DNA of 64,000 bases from assembly GCA_003194525.1 (NCBI GenBank), contig NBIV01000119.1:167874-231873 (forward strand). The letters run 5' to 3'. Source of the stretch: Gracilariopsis chorda. Taxonomy: Eukaryota > Rhodophyta > Florideophyceae > Gracilariales > Gracilariaceae. The translations under genes and the position numbers were made by a program. Below, one piece after another: positions 41,004-52,776 of the stretch. The stretch's first letter is position 1. Each line of letters starts with the position of its first letter. The notes beneath the pieces were generated by a model. That model made no database searches, was not told the DNA's origin, and saw only the letters and a program-made list of their open reading frames with translations.

Positions 41004-41627
41004 TCACTGCTCTACCGACGGTGGGGTGTCCGGGATCCAAAGGTCCTCTAAGCGATACTGTTGACGAGCATGTTCAGTCATGATATGCACGACGGTATGA
41101 CCTATATCAACGACAAGCCATTCGTCGTGCTGATGCCCACAAATAGAAACAGAGTGGCCATCAAGCGTGACCTGAGCCGAGTTGATAAAATGGGCCAACT
41201 GCTCAGCGATAGCGCGAATATGGGCGGGGGTATGGGCGCAACAGAGTAGAAAGGAGTCTGCAAAGGTGGCTTTTTCACGAACGTCTATGATGACAACGTC
41301 ATAAGCGCCATGTTCGTTTTCAAGCAGCGTCTTGAGTGCCGGTGGAGAGGGGACGCTGCCAGACACGGCTGGGATTTGTTTGGTGATTGGTTGTGGCTTT
41401 GGTTGTTGGGGATGGTGGGTGGGTTGTTGTGGGTGTGGCGAGTGGCGTTGAAGATAGAGCTGTGCCCTTTGGCGATTGATCTGGGAGAGGGTGCGTTGCG
41501 AGGCTTGTGCGCAGAGTGTGCGCACACGCGCAAAGCGCGAAACAAGCAGCGCGGCGCGCAACGCCATTGATGCGGGCGGCGTCCGTGTGGGGGGGGGGGG
41601 GTGCACACGTCGGGGCGCGTCTGGCAT
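41004..41627 (-). CDS. RsfS/Iojap ribosomal silencing factor, organellar
   Basis: A 207-residue frame. The C-terminal 110 residues are the RsfS (Iojap, MALSU1, DUF143) domain: YDVVIIDVREKATFADSFLL, then VSICGHQHDEWLVVDIG and VVHIMTEHARQQYRLEDLW. This factor binds uL14 on the large ribosomal subunit and blocks or paces subunit joining. Two starts are possible. ATG 41627 includes a homopolymer of C/G about 13 bp long coding for prolines, whereas ATG at residue 21 (41567) starts MALRAALLVSRFARVRTL, a good mitochondrial presequence. I favour the second. A proline/histidine-rich linker separates presequence and domain. Confidence 0.88.
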   Translation of the reverse strand: MPDAPRRVHPPPPTRTPPASMALRAALLVSRFARVRTLCAQASQRTLSQINRQRAQLYLQRHSPHPQQPTHHPQQPKPQPITKQIPAVSGSVPSPPALKTLLENEHGAYDVVIIDVREKATFADSFLLCCAHTPAHIRAIAEQLAHFINSAQVTLDGHSVSICGHQHDEWLVVDIGHTVVHIMTEHARQQYRLEDLWIPDTPPSVEQ

Positions 41628-42482
41628 CGCGCGACGATCGCGAAGCTCGGATCAAGAGCTGACAGACGGGGGAAGACGCGACAGACACGAGAAGAGCGGA
41701 TACAGCTGTGCACGTGGTGGGGCGCACATGGTGGCCACGTGGTGTGCTATTCTTGGATACAACACGCGAGTGGAAGCTGAGCACCGCGCAATGCGACGAT
41801 GTGATCAGCGCACCAGCGTTTGTTGTCACGCAGTTTACAGCGCCAGGTTTTCTTGAGTTGTCACATGACAGCGACGCGTATACAACGCTATGCGCGTACT
41901 GTTGTCGCTGTGCAAATTGGCCGCCTGTGACAGTGCACTGCTGCCCAAGATTTGCACCGAATCTCCGGCTACTGGGAGCTCGGCACCTGGGCGCCAAACA
42001 CCTTCGGCTACTGGGAGGCCGGGCACCTCGCCTGCCATAAAAGTAAAAACCACTGCCCAACCGGTCCTCACTCACCGAAGGGAGGAAGACACCGCTTGGG
42101 AGGGACTTTGTTCCCGGTCCTCGCCAGCTTCACGACAGAGCTCTAATAGCTGCACAAAAGTCTGTTATTGCCGTAGCACAAGCAAAGCGCTCAATTTTAA
42201 CTAAATAAAGAGACGACCAAGTGAAAGTGGTGCGTCAAACTGTTCAGTTTATTGTCTTCGACCCAACAATTGCTCTCGTTTCATATTCAATAGCATCATT
42301 TAATTGCGTTACAACCTTCCATCGCTGGAAAGATGAGCCCTTGGCTAGCTTCGTTTTCTGTTTTCGGGATCTTGCAGCAGATCACCCTATGCATGGTGGC
42401 CTTTCGTATTCCTCGCAAGTAAGAGAGGTGTTCGCCATAATCCTTCTCAAGAACTTTTCGCTTAATTAGAAGACGTTGACCT
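41628..42482. other. Intergenic, partly repetitive
   Basis: No gene is seen. Around 41962-42035 the phrase CGGCTACTGGGAG occurs twice with similar flanks, a short direct duplication. The 3' part may include the leader or LTR of the copia-like element, but no LTR pair could be matched by eye. Confidence 0.4.
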
Positions 42483-43226
42483 ATGCAAAGGTTCGAGTTA
42501 TCGCTCTTGCTGAGGCCTGTATGGAAAGAAGAAGAATCGTCAGGCTCTGAGAAGCGACTTTTCGACAAATATGCTTTTGAACTGTGCGTGGAAGAATTGA
42601 AAGAAATGGTTAATAAACCGCATGTTCGATTTCTTAAGCGGGATTATCATTCTATAACAAAAAGAAAGTTGGTTTACATAAAAAATAGGATTTCAGAAGT
42701 GGCAAATGCGCTAGAAAGTCTTCTGAACTTTATTGAACATACAAACGCGCTTCACACGCAAAGCTCTAGTATTCTGAAGCCATCTCCACGTTTTCGACGC
42801 AACTTGGATGACACTGTGACCGTCATGAAGAATCTTTCCTTCACTCCTGGCAGTTCTTCATCTCAAGTCAATGAGGCTGATATGAACAATATCTTTGGCC
42901 AAGAGGTACAAACTGTCCTATACGCCATATCTCAGAGAAATGTAGGCAGCGTGTTCTCTACCATTGGTGAAGGCACTACAAATCTATCATTTTCAACTTC
43001 TAAGCCCCAGTCGTCTCGGAAGAGAACGGCCGGCAAGAAGAGAAGAGATGAGTGTCTTTTCTGTTTTGATTGTGGGGATCCTACTCATTTAGCTGAAAAT
43101 AATGCTTGCCAGTCTCCGTCCTTTTTAACAAAGAAGAGAAAAGTAGAGCGCAAGTCTCTCAACCAGGGCTCATCCCAGGTCACCAACACCGTCGTTCAGC
43201 CAATGACGAACCTAGATGCGTCATGA
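42483..43226 (+). CDS. gag: Gag-like protein of the copia-like element
   Basis: A 247-residue open frame from ATG 42483. It has a helical capsid-like first part, a basic stretch (SRKRTAGKKRRDE) and a C-terminal knuckle-like motif (CFDCGDPTHLAENNAC), which has C-x2-C-x4-H-x5-C spacing, so close to but not the exact CCHC spacing. It is the only intact frame of the element. Confidence 0.6.
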   Translation: MQRFELSLLLRPVWKEEESSGSEKRLFDKYAFELCVEELKEMVNKPHVRFLKRDYHSITKRKLVYIKNRISEVANALESLLNFIEHTNALHTQSSSILKPSPRFRRNLDDTVTVMKNLSFTPGSSSSQVNEADMNNIFGQEVQTVLYAISQRNVGSVFSTIGEGTTNLSFSTSKPQSSRKRTAGKKRRDECLFCFDCGDPTHLAENNACQSPSFLTKKRKVERKSLNQGSSQVTNTVVQPMTNLDAS

Positions 43227-43300
43227 AATAATAACGGTGATCGCTCTTCGGGTTTTCGGAGAAGCGCCGGCCCATACAAACCCAAACATGCCTAAAAGCA

Positions 43301-43726
43301 TGGGTTGGGGCGCTTTATGATGTTGTAGAAGGCTCATTAGATCCTAACCCTATCATTGATGTTGGCTGCCCGCGAATTATTGGTGGAATACTCTCTGTGC
43401 CCAAGTTGGCCATCGCTATGGGGATAATGCTGGTAATCAATGAACTCGATTGTCAGCCGTTCTATCATGGCTTTGGTGCTAAATTTGAGAACCCCAAGCT
43501 TGTATTTGCCGTTTTGAAGCTCTGCATAACGTCTTCTAATGACGAGAATGTTACGCTAAAGTTCTACCTTACTGAAGGAAACGATCCCCTTCTACTAGGT
43601 AATGATGTGGTCTCGCATTCAAACTTGCTCGGTTCGGACAATGCTTTGGTAATCCCGTCAACGCCCGGACTATGTGAGCGCGATGCCAGACTCCCCACGT
43701 ATACTCTAGGTGATGAAAACAATTGA
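43301..43726 (+). pseudogene. Retropepsin-like protease remnant of the copia-like element
   Basis: The frame, open from about 43301, reads WVGALYDVVEGSLDPNPIID and continues with VGCPRIIGG, where D-V-G-C stands in the D(T/S)G position of aspartic proteases. It is offset from gag and ends at TGA 43724. The region 43727-44213 between it and the integrase is too decayed to translate. Confidence 0.55.
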
Positions 43727-44213
43727 CGCACACATCTTGCCTGTGAGGGAGTGGAGCCAGGAGTGGCGACACTGCTGGCGAACTGATTGGATGCTACACG
43801 TGTGTGTGCTTGGCCTGAAGGGGTTATTTTTATTTTATAATTTTTATTTATTTATCCATTGGACTAGTATTAGTTACTGTAGAGTAGGGCACTTTACAGT
43901 GCCACAGGGACGAGGCGCCTCGGTGCCGATACTTATGCACCTCGAGCTGCGCCTCCCCTTGGTCAGTAAACTCAGACACCATCTTGGTAACGACCAGCCC
44001 CCAAGCTTGCCGTTCCCACTCCCTTAGGCTTCCAAGCAGCCGCTACTGCACATCCGTCCTGTAGGATTGCACCGTTAGCGTCTTCCCATTTTGCATCCAT
44101 ATCAGAGGTGTCACCGTTGGCCTTTTCCCACGTGAGCTGCTCTGCCACCGCTACCGCCGAGACCTTTAGGAGTTTGCCCACTTGGCTTACTATCCTAAAT
44201 TGCCGTTGTACCT

Positions 44214-45190
44214 GTGGTGACCAAGTCAGTCAACACTTTCTTCAAAGCTCATAAAACTCTTCTCTCCAATACAGAAATTCAAGAACAGTCCCTTAAGGAA
44301 GCAAAACGCTTCGCAACTAAACTCCACGTGCAATCCCACTTTAATCTTCGTGACATGAAGAAGCTTTGCCGCCGTGGTGGAATTCTGAAGGAGGACCTGT
44401 CGAGGGACTCCAGAAAGCGAGTGACTCTTGCCACTCGTGCCATACGTCTCGGAGACCACTGAACTGGCGCAAGATATCGTTAAACCGAATACTTGCAGAA
44501 TTTAACGAGCATCTTCAAGTGGACTTCCTTTTCATTCGTGAGCTTGGCAACTTACCGATACTTCACATGAAAGACGTTGCTACTGGACTTTCCTCCACCT
44601 TTCTAATGACTTCAAAGGACATGAACGCTGCTGCCCGAATAATAATGGTCAAATGGTTTGAAATCTATGGACCTCCGCTGAGGCTTTCTGCTGACCTCGA
44701 GTTTGACAACAGCATTATAACCGGAATGCGTGCTCGGTTCCACACAAAATTCGAGCCTCTTCCTGCAAGAAGGCACAATAAAATCGGCCGTGTTGAATCG
44801 GAAAACGAGACAATACGAAGACTGGTAAAAACCCCTCTATCAGACGAGCCCCACTTCCGTCAAACTCGCTAGCTACTCCGAACGGACTTCGAGATCCTCT
44901 CCAGTGCCACATTTCTAAAGAATGTGCTGTACGGAAGCAAATCCGTCAGTAGTTTTGAACAGGCTCACGGCTACACACCCTCGATTGCTGGTCTTCGTAA
45001 ACGTCCGGTCTCACTCGAAGTTTTGTCTTCTTATCATGAACAAGTTGGTCGAAGAGCTTTGCACACTCTGCTGCACTCTCGACCTGTTCATACGGTATCG
45101 CAGCATCTATTTTCTGCTACCACATCTATATACTTCTACTAGAAACAAGGAAAGTACGGTTCCTGGTTCAAGGGGTGTGGTATACCACCT
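44214..45190 (+). pseudogene. Integrase remnant of the copia-like element
   Basis: The pre-integrase part (HFNLRDMKKLCRRGGILKED) is followed by a frameshift near 44415. The catalytic core then follows: LQVDFLFI, LSADLEFDN and VESENETIRR, the D-D-E residues. In-frame TAG stops lie at 44870-44872 and 45140-45142, beyond which the homology-like reading continues (SSFEQAHGYTPS, then KQGKYGSWFKG). Not functional. Confidence 0.7.
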
Positions 45191-45896
45191 AATGACTGTA
45201 GGGGTTTTGGCAGTGGGATGGCCACATTAACAACCGTGCGAGACGGGTGTAGCCTTGCGAGCAACTGTCCTAGGGGGCGGAGTCACGCGGAAAGGGGTGG
45301 CACGTTTAAGGCACAGTGTGAAGGTAGTCACGGTCACAAAACACGAATTCCAGTGCGGAAGGATACGGAGAGTGGAAATCCACACGGTACGCGGTGTTCC
45401 AGCAACACACGCCAAACGCAACAAAAACACACCCGGAAACAACGGGGAAAACGACAAACAATGGCTCAGACCAAGAGGTATTCCTCTTCCAATACTGCGA
45501 ACCCGGTCAGCCGGTAAGGCGCGGTGAGGGCAAGGCTCTGAGAGCACTTGGTCAAGAAGGAACGTCTAAGTTGAGGGCAAAGGGGGGGTTTGTCACTTTA
45601 CTCAGACAGCCGCCGGCGGCAGCCGCACTAAGTACTATAGTGGGATCTCCCTAATCTTGGGCACAGGCCCGCCGTACACGTGGGGCTGTCCAAAACTGTG
45701 GTCTATGACCAAACCACTTGTGAAGGGTTCTTCTCATAAACGGCTCGACAGTCAGTTGATTACAGTGCCAATTTATTAGAGGATCCCCCAGAACTTATCC
45801 ACTTTCAGCGATATGAACCAACGTAGACGAAATGCTACAAGGGGTATGTGGTCCGTGCCTTCGATCATATGGTGGTCGTTTCCTACAGAACGAACC
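45191..45896. other. Retroelement-derived spacer with LTR-like pieces
   Basis: No gene is seen. The string CGCACTAAGTACTA near 45625 also occurs in the gypsy LTR (46464-46478), followed in both by a GGG-ending short hairpin. This suggests a diverged relative of the same LTR family. Confidence 0.4.
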
Positions 45897-46702
45897 TGTG
45901 GTGCAATGCCCCAAAGGGGAAAAACACCGAAAGACGTTCGGGATCTTCCTCTCACGAGGTGAACCCAGTTGAGTAGAGCCCTCCCAGAGGTGTCACGGCG
46001 AAGCCGGTTTGTAAGACCAGGGACACCTGTCGCGACTCGCGCAGGGAGGTGAAGGCGAAGAATCGGTATCCGCGTGAGCGGGGTGTGATCCTCAGTAGAG
46101 GTATGTTTCCACGTAAGTGGGGATGTGTGAGCGAATGCGTACACGAGAGCCGCGGATAGCGGGAGGTGCTACCCTAAAAAGGGGAAGAAGGAAGGGCGAA
46201 GTGGGTCGCGAGAGCGACGAACAGATACGGCAATGCCGGTGGACAGGACTCCCTATACAGGGCGAAACAGAATATGATTGGAACAATTATACTCCCAAGG
46301 ATGGGCTTCTCTAGATGTGCAAGGGGGTTAGATGTCCCGTGGTTTACGGCGTTTCCCTCCAAGGAGGAGTAGAGCACGCGCGAAAGCGGCAACAACTAGA
46401 GCCAATTCCCCAGGTTGGGGTCCCTTGTTGGGGAAGGTTTACTGGTGCGACGGCAGTGCGCCGTCGCACTAAGTACTAGCTTCCCAGAAATGGGTGTGAA
46501 AATAATAAATAATATTAACTAAAATACTCCACATTTCGTGGCAACATCCACTACTGTGGGCAACCGCCGATTGACCCAAAACCGTGTCCCACGTGTCCAT
46601 ATCCACCATAGTGGGGCGTAGTTCATATACACACTACACAACCGATAATATCGGGAAAGCGTTCAAGTACCAAGAATCCCTCCTTGAGGGCGTTGCACTA
46701 CA
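45897..46702 (-). repeat. Copy A 3' LTR (806 bp)
   Basis: On the element strand it runs from TGTAGTGCAACGCCC to GCATTGCACCACA, with TG...CA ends and a short terminal inverted repeat. It matches 55057-55880. It contains a 10-bp-stem hairpin at 46445-46469 and many 4-5 bp hairpins (for example 46529-46541, 46548-46559, 46603-46614, 46642-46654, 46678-46690). Confidence 0.93.
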
Positions 46703-46715
46703 CATCCCCCCCCTA
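46703..46715 (-). promoter_or_regulatory. Polypurine tract of copy A
   Basis: A run of nine G followed by ATG on the element strand, directly before the 3' LTR. This is the expected priming site for plus-strand DNA. Confidence 0.75.
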
Positions 46716-47021
46716 AGACGGGAAAACGACCGCGGACGTGGAGGGTTCCCAGACGAAAATGGGTGATAAAAGCGCGTGCGCCGTCTCCGGTTCTCCGGTA
46801 ATTTCCTCTGCATCAGAGTCACTAGCCCCTGATTCCGCAGCCGTTGTTTCCTAGTTCTTCTTTCCTGGCATAGCCAGCAGTGTAGTATAGTGTTGTGGGG
46901 AGCTAGCTGCTCCATTGAATAAACTTTCCCGTTTAGAACGGTGATTCTCGTTTGAGTTCCCCGTCTTCGACGGACCTTGCCTTGTTATCCTTTCCTATCG
47001 CCCTCCGTTCGCGCGGCAACG

Positions 47022-47240
47022 TTACCCAACTTGGGCATTAACCAGCGTGGCTGGGGCTGCAGTTCCCGTTTGACGGTGGTATCGCAGGACCTGCGACCGT
47101 GGGAGGTGTTCAATTGGCTCCCACGTATCCCCACTGGGGTCGTACCCGTACCAGCGGACGCGGTATTGTAGAATACCATCCTGGTCCCAGGTGTGTCCGA
47201 CAAGTCAGTCTACTACGAACTCTCGTTCGTAGACCTGCCG
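47022..47240 (-). other. Chromodomain at the C terminus of copy A pol
   Basis: RQVYEREFVVD, then an in-frame TGA, then LVGHTWDQDGILQYRVRWYG and YDPSGDTWEPIEHLP match the chromodomain pattern (Y-x-V/E..., QYxVRWxGY, DTWEPxExL). Chromodomains steer chromovirus integration to modified histones. The stop at 47205-47207 would remove it; an arginine codon hit by a C-to-T change is the simplest explanation. Confidence 0.85.
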
Positions 47241-48613
47241 GCCGTGCCGGGTGGTGGTTGTACTTCCTTGCGGGGGCTGCCCACTGTGCGGTATAATGTC
47301 CCTTAGCAGGGTGTTCGGCGATAACTCCGGCGTTGCCGTGCGCTGTGATAGCGGCCGCTGCTCATGCGGGAAGATATCCCTCAAGAGGGTGTGTGGTGCC
47401 ACGGTTTTCACCGGCAAGTCATTCCCCATTGGGGCAGGTTCATTTCCGCTTTCGCGGTAATGCGGGCGGACCGCCAGTCGGCGGGGGACTTGGGCTCCGC
47501 CTTCGCGGTTGAGCTCACGAACCGCGAGTTTGCGGGAAGATGACCGCTCCTGCGGAATCGGCATTTCCATAATCCCCTGGGGGGTCCCGTGCGACACGGT
47601 GATTGGGTGGCAAACCGCCTCCCTGCCAGGCGCACGAGCGCTCTGCACCATACGCTCCGGCGATGCCGTGGTGTCCCGGGCTACTGACGGGTTGCCTGGG
47701 GCTAACTCCGGTACACCGGTATTTTGGTCAAAATTCCCCTTTGGGGGGTGCCGGGCAGGTGCCGATGACACCCTTTTCAGGGGCTTGGCCGCTAAGTGCG
47801 GTGCACCGTCTCCACGCGGAGGAGCAGCGTCCGGTATGACCAGTTTCGAGCGTGCGATGGCGTGCGCTTTTTCCGAGTTCCTGGGTTCTTCGCCGCAGCG
47901 TTGCGTGGGTTGGCGCAAATTATTCCCCGTAGCGGGGGCTTCAATTCCGTCAACGACGGGAGGCGTTTCCGGTGCTTGCGAGCCAGGGCTTAAAGCTTCG
48001 ACTGCGGCTTGGCTGCCTTTTTTCCCAAGAGGGGTGTGGGTATTTCCCTATGAGGCCGGCGTATCTGGGCGCCCCTTCTGTGCAAGGCGCGGGTCTGGTC
48101 GACCTGATTGAACCGCTTCCGCGGGGGCTTCCGCCAACGGCGGCTTCGAGGCATCGCCCTGCTCAGGAGATTGGGGGCAATCGTCACCATACTCCTTTAT
48201 CGGGGATCCTTCCCTGACAGGGGTGTGCGGTAGTTGCGCTTCAACTTCCCGTGTAGCACGGTATATTTTCCGCGTTTGTGGCGATGCCTCCGGGGATGGA
48301 TCGGGCGATTGCATTTCCGCTGCTGCGGTATTGGAGGGAGGCTTCTCGTTTTCCCGTGACAAACGGTGTATTTGCCGCTTTTGCGGGGCCTGTGCGTCTG
48401 GTTCCTGTTGCACAGCACTGCCCGGGAACGGGGGATTAGTGTCGCATGACATACTCCGTGCTCCACGGTCAGTGTTCCGTATGTTACGGTGTGTTTCCCG
48501 TTGCGACGGCGATATCGTTCCTCGAAAACGAGTGTTCTCCTCCCCCTCCTTAGACGGAGCGGCGGGATAAGGGATAACATTCCCCGCTTGGCGGGTATAA
48601 ATGCGCGCCAATG

Positions 48614-48658
48614 GGGCGGGCGTGGTAGGGGCGGGCGTGGTAGGGGCGGGCGTGGTAG
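48614..48658 (-). repeat. 15-bp minisatellite in the pol linker
   Basis: Three tandem 15-bp units (GGCGGGCGTGGTAGG) code for APTTP repeats in copy A. Copy B has a single unit. It is an in-frame length polymorphism in the disordered linker. Confidence 0.75.
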
Positions 48659-51600
48659 GTATGGGCGCTGAGAGGCCCGAATTACCCGGCTGAGCCGGTG
48701 AATCCGACAGGGTCGGTAGGTCTGGGAGTCCCCGGCTGGGGTGTGGTAGTAACGTAGGCCTAGTACTCCCGGATGATTCCGGTGTTGCAGAGTCCGTAGA
48801 AACGGGGTTGCCTGGATCCGGGACTACCTCTGACGAGGGAGGAGGGGCAAGGACAACACGATCACGGGAAATCCGTTCGTGCGTGTCGCCCAGCTCTACC
48901 ACGACAGTGTCGGTGTTCACAGAGATGACCTTGAATGGTCCATCCGCCACAGGCGAGAGTTTATGGCGCTTCTCCCGTTCCGGGTTGTAGTACTCCTTCC
49001 TGATGAAGATGTAGTTATTCGCCCGAGTCGGGGACGGTTTTCCTCGCAAGCGAGCATCAAAATCCCGCTTCTAAGCGGCTTGAGCCCGTGCCATAGACTT
49101 CCGCGCAGCCGGGACCAGCTTGGAAAGCCATTGCTTCCATTGCTGCCGGTAGATACCCACAGATGGGAAATTGTCCAAGGTAGCTTGGGGTTCCAGCGCC
49201 ACAGGCGCGGGTGTTCTAGATAGAACCAACTCGAATGGCGAAACTCCGGTAGTCCGGTGTACCTGCGTATTGTACGCGTAGGTTACCGCATCAGCGTACA
49301 TGTCCCAGTTCTTTGGGTGGTCTGCGACGTAAGAACGTAACGCCGCAAGTAACGTCCGGTTAAACCGTTCAACCTGCCCATTACACTGGGGGTGGTAGGT
49401 AGTCGTGAACAAGTTCATGACATCCAGGATGCGACAAACATCCTGGAAGAACTTGCTCACGAACTGCTTCCCGTTATCGGAGAGCACCTCCACAGGGGGA
49501 CCGTAGACAAAAATCCAGTGCGTCACCAGAACCTGGGCCACTGTGAGAGCGGTTATCCTCCGAAGAGGGACAGTCCGTACCAGCTTAGAAAAGCGGTCGG
49601 TAATGACAAGTAGAAACTTGTTTCCACGTTTCGTGGGGAGAGTGGTCCGAGAATATCGATCGCGATAAACTCGAGCGGCGCCCTTGCGGGGAATAATTTC
49701 ATCTTCTTCGCATTTTTGCGGAGCTTGACGCGATTCTTCGCGCATTCGCTACAAAACCGCACGGTTGCGTAGCAATCCATCGCCATGGCGGGCCAATAGA
49801 AATCCCTTCGCAGGGTTAGGTAGAGTTTCCTAACACCTGGGGTGACCTCCAATGGGGGCGTAGTGTGATAGATGTAACACCCGCGACTGCAGGGAATGAG
49901 GTACCACCATCTGTGGGCGGGCTTCGACCTTCCTTACGAGGTAGCCTTTGTCGTTTACCCCGAAACGGAGATCTTCACCACCGTTAAGACGGGCACGAAT
50001 CCTCGTACAGAATGGGTCGCCGAATTGTTCTCGGATCATTTCTTCCGGTGACACTGGTACAAAGTTTCCAGGTAACGGGTTCTCAGATTCATCTCGCGAT
50101 GCGAGTAGTTCGTCAAAACCAGCATCCTCGTCCCAGTTTTCTGGCCTAGCCTCGACGGCCCATTCCGGATCATCCGGGTCTATAGCCATGAAACATGGGA
50201 CTTCATCATCCTCTGTTGGGAGTGCTTCCCGACTTGTGGGTAACCGCGACAAAGCGTCGGCCTGGGTGTTCTGCGCACCCTTTTTATAAATGACTTGAAA
50301 GTCATATTCCGCGAGGCGGAGTCTCCAGCGCATGAGGCGTCCCGACGGGTCGGAGATATTCATTAACCACCTCAATGAGGAATGATCCGTGTACACGGTG
50401 AAGTGAACTCCCATAAGGTAGGGGCGCAGAGTGGTCATCGCCCATACGACGGCGAGGCACTCTTTCTCCGATACGGAGTAGTTCCGCTCATGAACATTGA
50501 GCGAACGTGACCAATAACCAATTGGATGTCGTTCCCCCTCGGGGGTGGTTTGAAAAAGAACACACCCGACTTGGTAGTCGCTCGAGTCCGTATCTACGGA
50601 GTATGGCAACCCAAGTTTTGGGAGATGTAGGATTGGTGCTGATGTGACAGCCTCCTTCAAGGAGTTAAAAGCTTCCGATTGCTTGGGCGTAAATGTTCCC
50701 AGTTTTGGGGGGTTCCCCTTTCGCAACAACGCGTTCAGGGGCGCCGCAGTATCCGAAAAGTTCGGGATAAACCGTCGATAGACGTTGACCAGCCCCAAAA
50801 AGGAGCACAGTTCCGTTTGAGTACGGGGTTCTTTCGCCTCAACGAGGGATTTGACTCGAGCTTTCTCGATCGCTAACCGTCCAGGACGGATAATGTGACC
50901 CAGTTACTTCACAGTATCTGTGAAAAACTCGCATTTCCTCAACTTGAGGAAAATTCCCGCATCGCGGAGTACGGTCAGCACGTCTCGGACGTGAGTGAGA
51001 TGATCGTCCAACGAGTTGGAGAAGATGAGAATATCATCAAGGTAGACCAGACAGCTCCGCCACTTAAAGCGGTTGAGTAGAATATCTACTGCACGCTGAA
51101 AGGTGGCGGGGGCGTTGGTTAACCCAAATGGCATCCGCTTGAAGCGGTAGGTTCCTGCATGGCAGGTGAATGCGGTTTTGTCGCGATCCTCCTGTCTGAC
51201 AGGTACTTGCCAATATCCCCAATTGGCATCGAGGGCCGTGAAAAAAGTGGCGTCTCCAAGGGAGTCAATGCACTCGTCCATACGAGGGATAGGGTACGTG
51301 TCCCTAACAGTCACGGCATTGAGCCGGCGGTAGTCGACACAGAACCTCCAGGTTCCGTCGGCCTTTAAAGTCAGTACAACTGGGGATGCCCAGGGTGATT
51401 GAGCGGGCTCAATCACACCTGCGCGGAGCATCTTTTCCACTTGGGACTGCTCCTCTTCCCGAGCTTTCGGACCTGCCCTGTAAGAGGGTTGTGCAACCGG
51501 TCGCGCACCGGGGATTAAATCGATCCGGTGTTCCGTTGCATTAATCTCGCCAAGCGAGCCATCCCACATTGTGGTGAATTCCCGTAACATAGTACGGAGT

Positions 51601-52776
51601 TTGTCGCGGTGCGACTCTGGCACGTGGCTGAAGTCCAGCGCTTCAAGTGCTTTTTCCGGATCAATCCGGTCGTTGCTCGATGGAGCATTGTCCTGTGGAA
51701 CAGGTGTGGTTCGCAATTACGAGTTACTCGGTATGTTCGACGGTGAAGTTGCGGTTTCTTCCCCCTCCTTAGACTTGACGTCTTCGGACGGCGGGGCGAA
51801 CTCCTCAGAAGAGGTGGTAACTCCGAGTACATCGGCGGCTGTCATCTTTGTTGGCAGCATTCCCATAGGATGGGGGGTTACACTCCCAATTACTTGGTGT
51901 TTGACCAGATACTGGGGGTGTTTGCCAAGGTTGGCAACCAATATCCGGAAAGGGACATCCGGGGAAATGGAGACAATTCCATTAGCCAGCGCCAGCTCGG
52001 ATTTCTCGTACAACGAGGCGAGGGTTGTATAACCCGAAGACCGTGTTGACGGGAATTTAATTGCACCCAGACTTGGGACTCAGCCGGTATAGAAACCGAG
52101 GCAGCGACGCGGAGCTTGGTGGACTCGCGGGACGCGGGCGGTGGTTCCTGCGCAGCAGGGAGCGGAACTTGTTTCCGAGAGTACTGCTTTAGCGGGCGGC
52201 GAACAATCGGAACCGAAGATCCGTCGTCAAGTTCTACACGCCTGAGGCGGGGCCTGATTGCGTCGACAAATCTGTCGCAGTAATCACATCCCAGTATGAC
52301 TGGTGCTGCCAATGAACGGCAAACGATGAAGTCCAACTTCACCACAGAGGTACCAAGTCTCACGACGAGGTCCACTGTGCCCACCGTTTGTAACGGATTG
52401 TTGTTTGCATCCGAAATGTCGGGGACAGCGTCAGAGCGGATACGCCACCGCACAAGCGGGGGTAACAATGATTCCACAACAAAGTTGGGGCCTGCACCTG
52501 TATCCAGGACGGTGAGAAACCTCACCATAAACTGGGGGTCAAGGCCAAGGTCGGCGTAGACCTTATAATTGCGCTTGGCCAAGACCAAGACTCTACCGGG
52601 AATCCGGGGATTTTTACTCCGCCTCCACGGGCGACGCAACACACCGAGGTGCGCAGAGTCCGCGTCAGCGGTGTCTTTCCTCGAGAGGACTTTCACCGGG
52701 GAGCGAGGCGAGGACGCCTCGGGCGCCAACAGCCTCGTTCTTGAGGACGCCTCTCCCAAAGGGGAGACTCCCTCAG

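Larger units (their letters stand above)
42483..45190 (+). mobile_element. Decayed copia-like LTR retrotransposon (gag, protease, integrase)
   Basis: The domain order gag - aspartic protease - pre-integrase zinc region - integrase, with protease and integrase before any reverse transcriptase, is that of Ty1/copia. Frameshifts and stops break it. No reverse transcriptase or LTRs are recognisable, and the sequence stops matching about 700 bp before the gypsy element. Confidence 0.75.

Noticed and set aside
41320-42075. 251-codon minus-strand frame overlapping the RsfS gene
   Set aside because: It runs in another frame over the proline-rich linker and intergenic DNA, with no protein-like pattern.
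48223-49223. Plus-strand frames of 114-115 codons and similar ones across 47.5-54.9 kb
   Set aside because: Shadows of gag and pol of copy A; the compositional symmetry of the hairpins keeps opposite frames open.
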